NCBI GenBank assembly: GCA_027579435.1
Contig: JANBPK010000742.1
Span: forward strand, 1 to 64,000
Direction: 5' to 3'
DNA length: 64,000 bases
Source: Candolleomyces eurysporus
Taxonomy: Eukaryota; Basidiomycota; Agaricomycetes; Agaricales; Psathyrellaceae
The translations under genes and the position numbers were made by a program. Shown one piece after another: positions 10,302-19,556 of this stretch (its first letter is position 1; the number at the start of each line of letters is the position of its first letter). The notes under the pieces were generated by a model. That model searched no databases and was not told where the DNA came from. It was given only the letters and a program-made list of their open reading frames with translations.

Positions 10302-11198
10302 ATGGAGCCCTGGCATTTCCTTTGCTCGCTATTATTTCTTCTCTATCTGTCTCTGACAGCGCGGGCGGCGGCATTGACGATTTCACTTTCACCTAACGAA
10401 CGGGCATGCTTCTTCGCCGACGTTGACAAACCTAAAGAGAAAATCGGTGTATGTTTCCAATTGATCCACGTCGTTGACCAAGACTAACCTCGTCATATCC
10501 TAGTTCTACTTTGCTGTAGGTCCTCATACTACAATATAAACTTACATGTCTTCTGAACGGTCCCCGAAGGTGCAATCTGGAGGCGCATTCGACATTGATT
10601 GGGATGTCAAGGATCCGAACCACAAAGTCTTGCTGGATGGAAAGCGCGAGCGAGCAGGCGACTACGTCTTCACAGGCAACACCGTCGGCGAATACTCCTT
10701 CTGCTTCGAAAATGACATGTCTACATTGACCGACAAGCTCGTTGACTTCGATATCATGGTGGAAAGCGAGCCACGGAGAGAACCCCCTGCCAAGCCAGGT
10801 CAAATCGCGGAACACACCAGCGCCCTGGAGGAGAGCGTATTCAAACTTAATGGAATGCTCATGAATATCAACCGTATGCAGAAACAGTGAGTCGTAACTT
10901 GATTTCGTGTTCCGTCATCTCAACATTGTGTAGTCACCACACGCAAGAACGTCGAGGCTTCTCCGTCGTCAAGTCCACTCAAAAGTCAGTTCGATCGATT
11001 GCTGTAGATTTCGGACTCTTCTGACAGTCCTTTAGCCGCTTGTTCTGGTATGCCGTCTTTGAGAGCTTGGCAATTATTGGCATGGCTGTGTATGTGCTCT
11101 TCCTATCCTCCTAGTCGTCTATTCACGTTCTTTCCAGGTTCCAAGTCTATGTACTACAGACGTTCTTCACGAAGACCGGCCGTCGTTACAAAGTTTAG
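10302..11198 (+). CDS. p24 family (emp24/gp25L/TMED) cargo receptor
   Basis: Type I membrane protein of COPI/COPII vesicles cycling between ER and Golgi. Exons 10302-10448, 10504-10515, 10570-10886, 10934-10984, 11036-11089 and 11138-11198. The start at 10302 gives a clear signal peptide (WHFLCSLLFLLYLSLTARA). The GOLD domain follows, with ERACFFAD and GEYSFCFEN supplying the disulfide cysteines; SGGAFDIDWDV is typical. Then come a coiled-coil stem (ALEESVFKLNGML), one membrane helix (FESLAIIGMAVFQVYVLQ) and a short tail, FFTKTGRRYKV, with the FF sorting motif and basic residues. The second exon encodes only Phe-Tyr-Phe-Ala. An internal ATG at 10543 lies in an intron and is not the start. The subfamily is probably gamma-like but not certain. 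Confidence 0.9.
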
Positions 11199-11298
11199 AT
11201 TTATAGTTCTCGAACGGACGATGTGTACTCTCTAGGGTTTTCAGTGGTAATCAGTACCCTATCCTCCACTACTACTTCCACTAGTCCCCACTCAGTGT

Positions 11299-12663
11299 TC
11301 AACACCATGCAAACCTGGAGCAAGAGGTCATGGTCGATTTGCAAACTTTGCCTCAGAGTCGTGTGCACTCACTTTTCGTTATATAGCCATTCAGCGATGG
11401 GACCGCTTCCGTACCATTTAACCGATGGTAGGTGATCTTCAGGGTGTAGGGTCGTGCCCCCAATTCCTTCGCCTGCCGCCTTCAACTCGCCCGGTAAATT
11501 CCACACCTGGATCCGTTCAATCCCAAAATCCTTTGCATATTCTGCAATGCAACCCAATAATGAACGCAACAGTTCTTCCTTCGGGCATCTCAACCGAGTA
11601 ATCAACAAGGTTTTTGGTGACCCAGGGTATAGTTCGAATGCCCACGACGCGAAAGCATCACTGCTAGGTCCGCCGTCTGAGGGGCTGGAAGATGAGAGCA
11701 AGGCACCATAATATGGGGGCGGGCGTTCCATGCTGTTGACGAACCATTCTATCCTGCGCTGCAGAAATTCCGCTACACCTTTTCGGGGGAGGAACGTGAA
11801 TGCAGTCGAGGTGGATGACTGCGGCTTCGAAGAAACCTCCTGCAGGATAAGCTCCGAGTCTTGGTTCCACCATTCTTTGGTTTGCTCTTTATTGAGCAAA
11901 GTCCACTGGTCCCTTCGGGCCTCGTCCTTAGTCTTTTCTAGGACTGCTTTAACGTCCCAAGTCGACACAGTGTACGGATCACCTGTCCAACCATCGACAC
12001 CCGGAGCAGGCCCGGTAGCTTTGTAGAAATCGGGTCCAAGATCGCTGTAGAGAACGGACACGATCCCTGATCCAAAGCCTTCCGGTACAGCAGGGGGTTG
12101 GCCCCAAGCTTCAGGGAAAGCGGACGGGAAAGATGACGCGGGCCCTAATACCCAGTGCAACAGGCTCATCATATGCTTCGCGTACCCCTTCCCTCGTTTC
12201 TCTGCAGGTGTATACACAGAGGCGATCCCGTAGCCTACTTGTTCTTCGGTAGTGAACTCATCGCTCGAAGTTGTCCTTTTGAGAACGAAGACCTCACGAC
12301 GAAGACTAAAAATAGAGTAGTATGGAGATGAATGAAGCGGCTTGAGCAAATTCAGATTCCATAACCTACGTTTCACATGAGCACATGAAATCGATGGTGG
12401 CTGGGTCATTTCGGGGAGCGAGAACCCTGATTTAATGTGCCGTGAACAAGTTGTAATCGAGGTGAAGGGACAACGAATCATAATCCATACCATGTCGTCC
12501 ACCTATCATCAGCCGCGATCTCGTAGCCTCCCATTGTATTCGACTCGTCGATGTAGTCATCAAAGGGGTGTTGTCTCCTCTTACCCCATTCCTCGTAGGA
12601 CCGTCTCCTTGATTCGACGGCCTGGGCATGGGTAGCAGGGAATATAGAGAGCTGGTCGAGCAT
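11299..12663 (-). CDS. LYC1-like GNAT N-acetyltransferase, copy A
   Basis: Fungal protein of the LYC1 group; Yarrowia LYC1 is a lysine N6-acetyltransferase. Exons 12663-12491, 12426-12370, 12305-11373 and 11314-11299. The first exon has the family N-terminus LSIFPATHAQAVESRRRS; exon 2 gives APRNDPATIDFMCSCET; exon 3 has the GNAT core REVFVLKR, YGIASVYTPAEKRGKGYAKHMM (the RGKGYA part is the acetyl-CoA loop) and a C-terminal domain with LPSVKWYGSG. Exon 3 can be read to a TGA at 11369, but the AA/GTGAGT there is a good donor, and a 16-nt exon adds FAWC, the usual ending of the family. ATG 12663 was chosen because copy B has only this ATG; 12666 and 12708 are alternatives. Confidence 0.85.
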
Positions 12664-12759
12664 CATTAAGGCACGATTAGATGTGTTTTGGGAGATGACT
12701 CGGAACAAAGCAGACAGACAATCAGATAGTCAGGCGGACGAACGAATTACGGGAGCTTT

Positions 12760-12765
12760 CACGTG
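12760..12765. promoter_or_regulatory. CACGTG E-box upstream of LYC1-like copy A
   Basis: CACGTG lies about 100 bp upstream of the copy A start codon, at a position also occupied by CACGTG upstream of copy B (14759-14764). Retention in both copies suggests use by a bHLH factor; this is inference. Confidence 0.4.
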
Positions 12766-12989
12766 TGTGCATGTATCTATATATGATCTTGGCGGAATTT
12801 ACTCCCCTGAGCGCTGAGCGCTTAGCGAGTGTCCAGCACTGGGAACTGGGCTTGCACTAGGCTATAAGATATCGATCACATAATCGAGGGTCTTTTAAAC
12901 AGATAGAAGAAAAGATCTAGGTAAAATAGAAGCTGGAAAAGGTTCGGAATTCGTACACCCAGTACAGAGCTATAGATTGACAGTCAACA

Positions 12990-13215
12990 AAGGCCAGTGT
13001 TCGCGAGATTTCCTGAGAACAACTAATTCAGAGGTACGCCCCAACTTGGAGGCGGGAGAAGCCCGGACCTGGGCACTACATACCTATATTCGCCCGCTGC
13101 AGCAACGCTCAATTCTTCGATCTCTCCCTGCACCGATGAACATATGGAAATATTTAAAGTCTGCTGCCAAGGAGCCAAAAAGTTAGTCGCGATAGCATCA
13201 TCCTGGTCAAGTCTG
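12990..13215 (-). pseudogene. Broken 3' fragment of the BAR-domain gene
   Basis: Sequence matching the last exon, last intron, part of the penultimate exon and a piece of exon 3 of the intact BAR gene at 14975-16319. The matching blocks are 13000-13140 (like 14980-15121) and 13141-13215 (like 15553-15629), joined directly, so about 430 bp are missing. The stop-codon position reads TGG instead of TGA. The piece has no start or complete domain and ends at the duplication breakpoint. It keeps a run of three A where the intact gene has four, which bears on the frameshift there. Confidence 0.8.
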
Positions 13216-13307
13216 GTTTTCGAACGGATGATGTGTACTCTTTAGGTTTTCAGTGGTAATCAATACCCTATCCTCTACTACTACTTCCACCAGTTCTCAC
13301 TCAACGC

Positions 13308-14659
13308 TCAACACCATGCAAACCTAGAAAAAGTGGTCATTGATTCACGAACTTCCCCTTAAAGTTGACTGTACTCACTTTTCGTTATATAGCCATTCAG
13401 CGATGGGACCACTCCTGTACCATTTGACCGATGGTAAGTGATCTTCAGGGTGCACGGTCGCGCCCCCGATTTCTTTACCCGCCACGTTCAACTCGCCCGG
13501 TAGGTTCCATACCTGGATCCGTTCGATTTCAAGGTCGCTTGCATATTCTGCGATGCGACCCAACAATGAACGCAAGAGCTCTTCCTTCGGGCACCTCAAC
13601 CGAGTAATTAACAACGTTTTTGGTGACCCAGGGTATAGTTCAAATGTCCAGGACGCGAAAGCATCGCTGCTAGGTTCGCCGTCTGACGGGCCGGGAGCTG
13701 AGAGCAAGGCACCATAATATNGGGGGCGGACGTTCCATGCTGTTGACGAACCATTCTATCCTACGATGCAGAAATTCTGCTACGCCCTTTCGGGGGAGGA
13801 ACGTGAATGCAATCGAGGTGGATGACTGCGGCTTCGAAGAAACCTCCTGCAGGATAAGCTCCGAGTCTTGGTTCCACCATTCTTTGGTTTGCTCTTTGTT
13901 GAGCAGAGTCCACTGATCCTTGCCGACCTCGTCTTTAGTCCTTTCTAGAACTGCTTTAACGTCCCAAGTCGACACAGTGTACGGATCAACCGTCCAACCA
14001 TCGACACCCGGAGCAGGCCCAGAAGCCTTGTAGAAAGTAGGCCCGATGTCACTGTAGAGAACAGACACAATGCCTGATCCAAAGCCGTCCGGTACAGCGG
14101 GAGGTTGGCCCCAAACTTCCGGGAAAGCGGTCGGGAAAGATGACGCGGGCCCTAATACCCAATGCAACAGGCTCATCATGTGCTTCGCGTATCCCTTGCG
14201 CCGTTTCTCTGGAGGGGTATACACAGAGGCGATCCCGTAGCCTACTTGCTCTTCTGTGGTGAACTCACCACCAGAAGGTGATCTTTTGAGAACGAACACC
14301 TCCCTGCGCAGGCTAAAAATAGGGTAGGTAAATGAATGAAGCGGCTTGGGCGAATCCAGATTCGAAAACCTACGTTTCACATGAGCACATGAAATCGAAG
14401 GTGGCTGGGTCATTTCGGGGAGCAAGAACCCTGATTTAATGTGCCGTTAATAAGTCGCACTCTCGAGGTGAAGCAGCAGCGAATGATATCCATACCATGT
14501 CGTCCACTTGCCATCAGCTGCGATCTCGTAGCCTCTCATTGTATTCGATTCGTCGATGTATTCTTCATAGGGGTATCTTTTCCTTTTGGCCCAGGACCTT
14601 CTCCTTGATTCAACGGCTTGTGCATGAGTGGCAGGGAATATAGAGAGCTGGTCGAGCAT
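13308..14659 (-). CDS. LYC1-like GNAT N-acetyltransferase, copy B
   Basis: Paralogue of the gene at 11299. Exons 14659-14496, 14430-14374, 14312-13379 and 13323-13308, with the same intron positions and the same terminal mini-exon adding FAWC. The only in-frame ATG upstream of LSIFPATHAQAVESRRRS is 14659. Compared with copy A it has lost a Tyr-Glu-Glu just after ESRRRS and carries scattered substitutions, but the RRKGYAKHMM acetyl-CoA loop is kept. An N at 13721 adds one base relative to copy A and breaks the frame as written. Without it the reading frame continues exactly as in copy A, so I treat the N as an artefact and the gene as intact. Confidence 0.82.
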
Positions 14660-14728
14660 TGCGACGCGATTAAGGTGGTTTGCGGGAGACGACTCCAAAT
14701 AAACAAAGAATCAGATACTAAGAGTCGC

Positions 14729-14745
14729 ACGAACGAACGAACGAA
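14729..14745. repeat. ACGA tetranucleotide microsatellite
   Basis: Four tandem ACGA units upstream of LYC1-like copy B. The matching site upstream of copy A (12738-12746) has only two, so the tract changed length after the duplication. Confidence 0.7.
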
Positions 14746-14759
14746 TTGAGGGACCTTTC

Positions 14760-14773
14760 ACGTGCATGCACGT
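14760..14773. promoter_or_regulatory. 14-bp perfect palindrome containing CACGTG
   Basis: The sequence ACGTGCATGCACGT is its own reverse complement and lies about 100 bp upstream of the LYC1-like copy B start. Copy A has CACGTGTGTGCATG at the same place, so the palindrome is perfect in copy B only. A dimeric bHLH or bZIP site is possible. Confidence 0.4.
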
Positions 14774-14974
14774 ACCTATATATGATCTTAGCGAGTCTCG
14801 GGCCAAAGCGATATCAACTTGCACCAGGCTATAAGATCATGTAATATATCGATCGCATAATCGAGCTTCTTTACGAACAGATAGAAGGAAAAGACCTAGG
14901 TAACCTAGAAGCTGGAAAAAGTTCGGATTTCATACACCTAGTACACAGAGTTATCGATCGGCAGCCAAAGAAAG

Positions 14975-16319
14975 TCAGTGGTCGCGAGATTTCCTGGGCA
15001 AAACAAAGTCAGAGGCACGCTCAACTTGAAGGGATAAAAAAAGGCTTGAACATGGCGCTACTTACCTATATTCACCCTCAGCAGCAACGCTCAATTCTTC
15101 GATCTCTCCCTGCACGGATGAAAGGGCTTCCGCAGCGCTGGAGAAGAAGAGCAATTGGGCTTTGGCAAGCTCGTTCAAGTTCTTGATAGGCTCGGGCTAC
15201 AAATAGGATAAATGTAGATCAGTTTCTTGGACGCTAGCTTTTATCAAAGGCAATACAATACGTACATTCTCAAGGACGGTCTTCATCAACGTGATAGCAA
15301 CCTCAGTCTTCTGGACAAGGTCGTCTTCAGCATTCTCGACCTCAAGACGAGCATGCTCCTGCCTCGACGGATTGGAAGTCTTAAGCCTACACCATCGAAC
15401 AAAAAAAAAAGCAAAAATGAGCGCGATCGTTCGAAAGATGGGCAAGGTATCCCAATGCGTAAAAGAGAGATATGTAGCAACACCCACGCTTGCTTCGCCG
15501 AGTCCAGCTCCAACCGACTAACCCGGACAGCCTGCCTCGCCTTCATAGCAAGGGAGATGGAGGTATTCAAAAGTCTGCTGCCAAGGAGCCAAAAAGTTGG
15601 TCGCAATAGCGTCATCCTGGTCAAGTCGGGCACCAGCGATCCGCTCCCACCCATTAGCATACAAAGCCAACGCCTTGCCGAGCTTATCGCCGCTCTCATG
15701 TGGCGCCGCACCGGGCCCAGCAACGACGGTGGCTGCGGAGGTCGCAGCGCGAGCGAGCGCATGGGGGAGTGTCTTGTGCGGATGCACGGGAGGCTGGGTG
15801 GGCGAAGCGGGGACGGGGAGGTTCGTTCCCTTCAAGTTGTTCGCAGCGAAACTGGTGATGTTATAGCCGATTGAGGAGGAGAGCTCGGAAATCGATTCTT
15901 GAATCTGGACAGGGTAGTCATAGGTCTCGGATTCGTAAACCTTGGTGATCCTTTGGAAGATTTAGATTTTCGATTTCTTATTGGAAAATCTATGAAAGAT
16001 AGCCGACTCACTTGAGCAGAGAGATGTGAGCGGCACGCAGTGCATCGACCCTGGTTTCGAGATCCTTGTATTCTACACGATCAGGACGTACGTCAATCGC
16101 AGAACGACAATATCAGTAAAGCTGATCGCTGCAATAGAAAGGAACGGGAACGCCGATAGACAGACCTTGGGGCAATTCTGTGATATCTTCAGGAGCAATT
16201 TGCCCAAGCCTTTCTTTGGTCGCCTGGACACTCGAGCTGAAGCCCTTGCTGAGCTTGGACCCCGCCCCTGAAACGTTGATATTGGCCAAACTCGAGGCAA
16301 TCTTGTTCCAGCCGTCCAT
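14975..16319 (-). CDS. BAR-domain protein (Gvp36-like), with a one-base frameshift
   Basis: Membrane-curving protein of the fungal Gvp36 group, acting in endocytic and Golgi traffic. Exons 16319-16166, 16072-16012, 15950-15488, 15386-15266, 15197-15066 and 14993-14975. N-terminal landmarks are KLSKGFSSSVQATKERLG and EDITELPQEYKDLETRVDAL; later come SISLAMKARQAVRVSRLELD, a long charged helix, PEPIKNLNELAKAQL and the end EYRKSRDH. Exon 3 is broken: before about 15572 the frame gives NFLAPWQQT, after 15569 the family sequence LNTSISLAM is in another frame. Removing one A from the run 15569-15572 restores QQTLNTSI. The duplicated fragment at 13156 has three A at this place. Sequencing error and real mutation are both possible. 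Confidence 0.85.
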
Positions 16320-16748
16320 GGTTGCTTATTAGGTTAGATGTGCAGAAAAGGCGCGATTCAAGTTGAAGGTTGAATGAAGAACGATCCCTTCATATGGATC
16401 GCGTCCGTGCCCTCGCAGCAGCACAGCCTCGGTTACGTCCGCCGGATTATTAGATGGGCCTGGTCAACTTGAGATCTCAACTTCAAACATTTCCATTGTT
16501 CCTACATATAGTTGATAATAATGCCATCTACAACTCCTCTACTTGTACAGAGTCCGATGTAATACAAAACTTGAAGCACTGGCATGTGGATGAATAACAT
16601 ATAAAAGTACATCTTGGCTCGTTCAGGATTTCCAGAGTAAAAATGTGCACATAATGACGGGATGAAAATATAAATGTAGAATAAAAATAGGGTGTACCAC
16701 AGAACGGAAGAGGGCAGAGTGTTGTCAGTCTAGATGCCCAAAGGGGGA
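16320..16748. other. Intergenic spacer between BAR gene and PTC7
   Basis: 5' flank of the BAR gene and 3' flank of PTC7, both on the minus strand. AT-rich; short ORFs only, without coding character. Confidence 0.6.
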
Positions 16749-18882
16749 TCATGCATGGTCTCCAAGCATGACTGGTCCGTCCTCAGCTGGAGAGATCACT
16801 GCGACGATAACTGAGATATCTATAAGAGGATGAGGACGATTAGAGAGACTTGAAGAAAATGATAAGTATGCTCCTTACCGTCTTGCTTCCCCCCCTCGGA
16901 AGACTCTTCCAGCCTCCCTGGCACGTCGAGCGAACGGTACCTCATCGGGCTCTTCTTGCGAGAAGGACGAGAAAATACTATCAGCAGGGGACGACGTCCC
17001 ACTCGACTTGGGCGACCATCGTCTTTCTGCTACTTTCTTTGCACGAGAGCAAAGCGCCTCAGAAAGCATACCAGCTAGTGTCTTTCGACGGAGCATACGA
17101 TCCTTTTCGCTATTCTTAGCCGTCCCTTTAGGTTCAGCCTCCGGCTGTGAGGAGGCGCCGAGGAAGCTTCTTCGGAATTTGATGACTTCGTCCAGTACTT
17201 CTTCGTCCCATAAATTATCGCTGAGGCCGTCGCTCGCGAGAATGAGGATGTCATCGGCTCGCACTGGCAGAGTGAAATAATGGGCGGCTGTCGAGGGAGT
17301 CACTGTTGGATGGGTCACAGGTCCGAGCTGCAGGGGCATATTCCACTAATTTCGCTGTCAGCAAATATGAATATGTCAAGACAAGAGGTACTCACATCCC
17401 ACCACATTTCCTCACTTCTCCACACTATTTCCTCTCCCCGAACCAGCATGCCCATGCAATCGCCTATATGTGCAACTCGAATCACAGCATCGCATGTATC
17501 ATCTTGTTCATGATTGAGGGTAATCGAAGGATGCAAGGTCCCAGCTGCATAGTTTGCGACTGGCGCGCTTTTTGTTGCCGACGCTGCGTTGGCATCAGGG
17601 GTTGTTCCAGAAGAAGACACATCCATTCCAAGGCTAGGTTTCGCAGCGCTGACCGGTGCCGTATGACGGGGAGCATGGTCGAGGACTGCTAGGAGGGCTG
17701 TGGAGGACCCTGACATGAGGGGAACATGTTCGGCCGGTGAATTTGAGGCGAGGGCCGGGGATGAAAATGAGGAAGTCGAGGAAGATGATTGGCCGGTAGA
17801 AGGCTGGGCTTTCGGGAGAGGATCGATCAAACTCTCCGCAGATGATGAAGAGTCCACAGGGGGAGCAACATGAGCCTTTATCGCTCGATCATATGCCTGC
17901 TCCAGGATTTGTAAAACATCGATGCCTTCCGAAAGGTCATCGAGGGAATCTTGAAGCTCTTGTTCTAGCTCCTCCTGTCGAAGCCTCTCTTCTTCTGCTT
18001 CGTTCCAGAGCCATGAGGAGGTTTGAGGTGACAAGATAGGAATTGGTGCAGAGCGGGGTTTCAAGTGATGTTCGAATGAGAACCGTGCACGGGAGGGGAC
18101 AGGCCCGGCCGCAGGTGGTGCTGGGGATGTCGATCGAGAACAGGTAGCCGAATCAACCTCCTCAGAGCAGTAATGCATCAACCTTCGCGCAAAAAGGGCG
18201 CTTGGCGTTGGTGAATGACCATCTATTTGAAATAAAATGTGAGTTAAAATGCAATTAAAATTTTCCCCCTTGCATACCTTGATTGTGTCGTTTGGCCCAA
18301 CCTCCAACGCCGTCTGCCACTCCCATTGCATTGTCACGGACAAAATAAGCATCCTCACCCACTTGCACGGCAAGACCGAGCTCTTGATTAGCCGGGGGCT
18401 CAGGTGAGAGACGAGTGTGAAGGTCGCGCCGCAGAGGTGTGGATCTACACCGCTTGGCAATACCGTACGCGCCGACATCGAGTTGATACTTGAGCCTTTG
18501 TCTCTTGGGGGCTCTCAGAGGAGGCTCATGGGCAGATTGAGCGGGATGAGGATGTGAGTGGGTCTTTGGAGGGGACGCCGTATACGTAAACATTGCATAT
18601 TGTGATTGAGAATGTGAAGAGTTTGACGGCGTCGTCCCGAGTGCCAATGGGAGGGGCGGATGNCCCGCCGTGCGAGTGTGACGTATGTTGTGTCGAAGAG
18701 CTCTGATTTGGCTGCTCCGTCGGCAAACCCTTGGAGGTTGTCAAGATCCCGGGGCGGATTGGGGGCGGGGGTGAATCGAAAAATGGGAGCGCAGCTATCA
18801 CACTGTTGCCAGTGTGGAGAGGGCGAGCCGAGGTCAAGGAGTTGGACCTGACCCGATACAGACTCGAGTGAATGCCCTTCAT
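16749..18882 (-). CDS. PTC7: PP2C-type protein phosphatase, PTC7-like
   Basis: Metal-dependent Ser/Thr phosphatase; yeast Ptc7 acts in mitochondria and controls coenzyme Q synthesis. Exons 18882-18278, 18222-17396, 17345-16879 and 16819-16749. The N-terminus (MKGIHSSLYRVRSNSLTSAR) suits a mitochondrial leader. Catalytic motifs are GEDAYFVRDNAMGVADGVGG, IRVAHIGDCMGML, ILILASDGLSDNLWDEEVL and the final DDISVIVAVI, with the usual metal-binding aspartates. A long Ser/Pro/Glu-rich insertion (roughly 18000-17650) separates the first motifs from the core. The N at 18663 is an extra base: as written the leader and the phosphatase lie in different frames, and dropping it joins them. Confidence 0.86.
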
Positions 18883-19026
18883 CGTGGACGACGACGTCGG
18901 GGGCGACCAGCGGACAGCGACGACGATGTGAGAAAGTGGAGGAGGTTGGCAGGGCTTGTCTCTGGACTATATCTAATAAGGTCCCCATCCCGGTTCGGTC
19001 CTCCTTACTGCTTAGGTAATCACATG

Positions 19027-19518
19027 CTAGATTCCCACCGCCACACACCATTTTCCCTTTCCAGTCGAACAGCCTATCGCTGCCGGCTCTTTGCTAACAA
19101 ATGCTCGTAATAGGATCGGGTATAGCTCATCCAGTGCGGCCTTTATGCGGGCTAGTTCTCTAGGAAACTCTTCTTGACAGTCCTTGACTCGAGTTGGCCG
19201 ACGAAGACGGTCTCGAGCGGTGCAGGGCCGGGTTAGCCTATGCACTTGACCTTTGGAGAACATGGGAACATTGAGGAGGTTACGAGATGGGCGCTGCAAG
19301 GGACTCAAAGATCCGGCCAGGATGCTGTTTAATTTCTGTATGGAGGAAAGCGGGAGGCCTGATGTGCTTGAGCAGACCGGTGACCGATCTTGGGTGCTGG
19401 TTGAACCCCAGATTGGCATGGTCGAGCCAGGGTCTGTGTGGGGTAGATATCTTAGCGGCGTTATCTTATCAGCTGGATCAATATAGGTTTTGCATCGGAG
19501 TTCTCCGAATTGACTCAT
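19027..19518 (-). CDS. Hypothetical protein, divergent from valyl-tRNA synthetase
   Basis: An open minus-strand frame whose ATG at 19518 (MSQFGELRCKTYIDPADK) clears the neighbouring synthetase start; a longer version from 19650 would overlap it. It encodes about 163 residues: a polar Ser/Pro-rich middle and a plausible helix near the end (ELARIKAALDELYPILLRAF). A donor-like TG/GTGTGT near 19045 means the end could be spliced differently. No family is recognised, and the call rests mainly on ORF length and orientation. Confidence 0.4.
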   Translation of the reverse strand: MSQFGELRCKTYIDPADKITPLRYLPHTDPGSTMPIWGSTSTQDRSPVCSSTSGLPLSSIQKLNSILAGSLSPLQRPSRNLLNVPMFSKGQVHRLTRPCTARDRLRRPTRVKDCQEEFPRELARIKAALDELYPILLRAFVSKEPAAIGCSTGKGKWCVAVGI

Positions 19519-19556
19519 GATCACATCCTCATAATCGATATTCTCAATTTCCGTGG

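Larger units (their letters stand above)
11207..13215. repeat. Tandem segmental duplication, unit 1
   Basis: This roughly 2 kb block is repeated at 13217 onwards. It runs from just after the p24 stop codon through LYC1-like copy A, its promoter and a broken 3' fragment of the BAR gene. Similarity to unit 2 covers coding, intron, 3' flank (CGAACGGAYGATGTGTACTC) and promoter sequence, so it arose as DNA, not by retrocopying. Relative to unit 2 it lacks about 430 bp corresponding to 15122-15552. Confidence 0.88.
13217..15121. repeat. Tandem segmental duplication, unit 2
   Basis: Second copy of the block at 11207-13215, in direct orientation, carrying LYC1-like copy B, its promoter and the genuine 3' end of the BAR gene. 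Homology resumes at 15553-15629 inside BAR exon 3. The left breakpoint near 13216 joins BAR exon 3 sequence to the 3' flank of copy B. Confidence 0.88.

Noticed and set aside
15227..15874. Plus-strand frame of 215 codons
   Set aside because: It lies antisense to BAR-gene exons and introns, and the minus strand carries clear family sequence.
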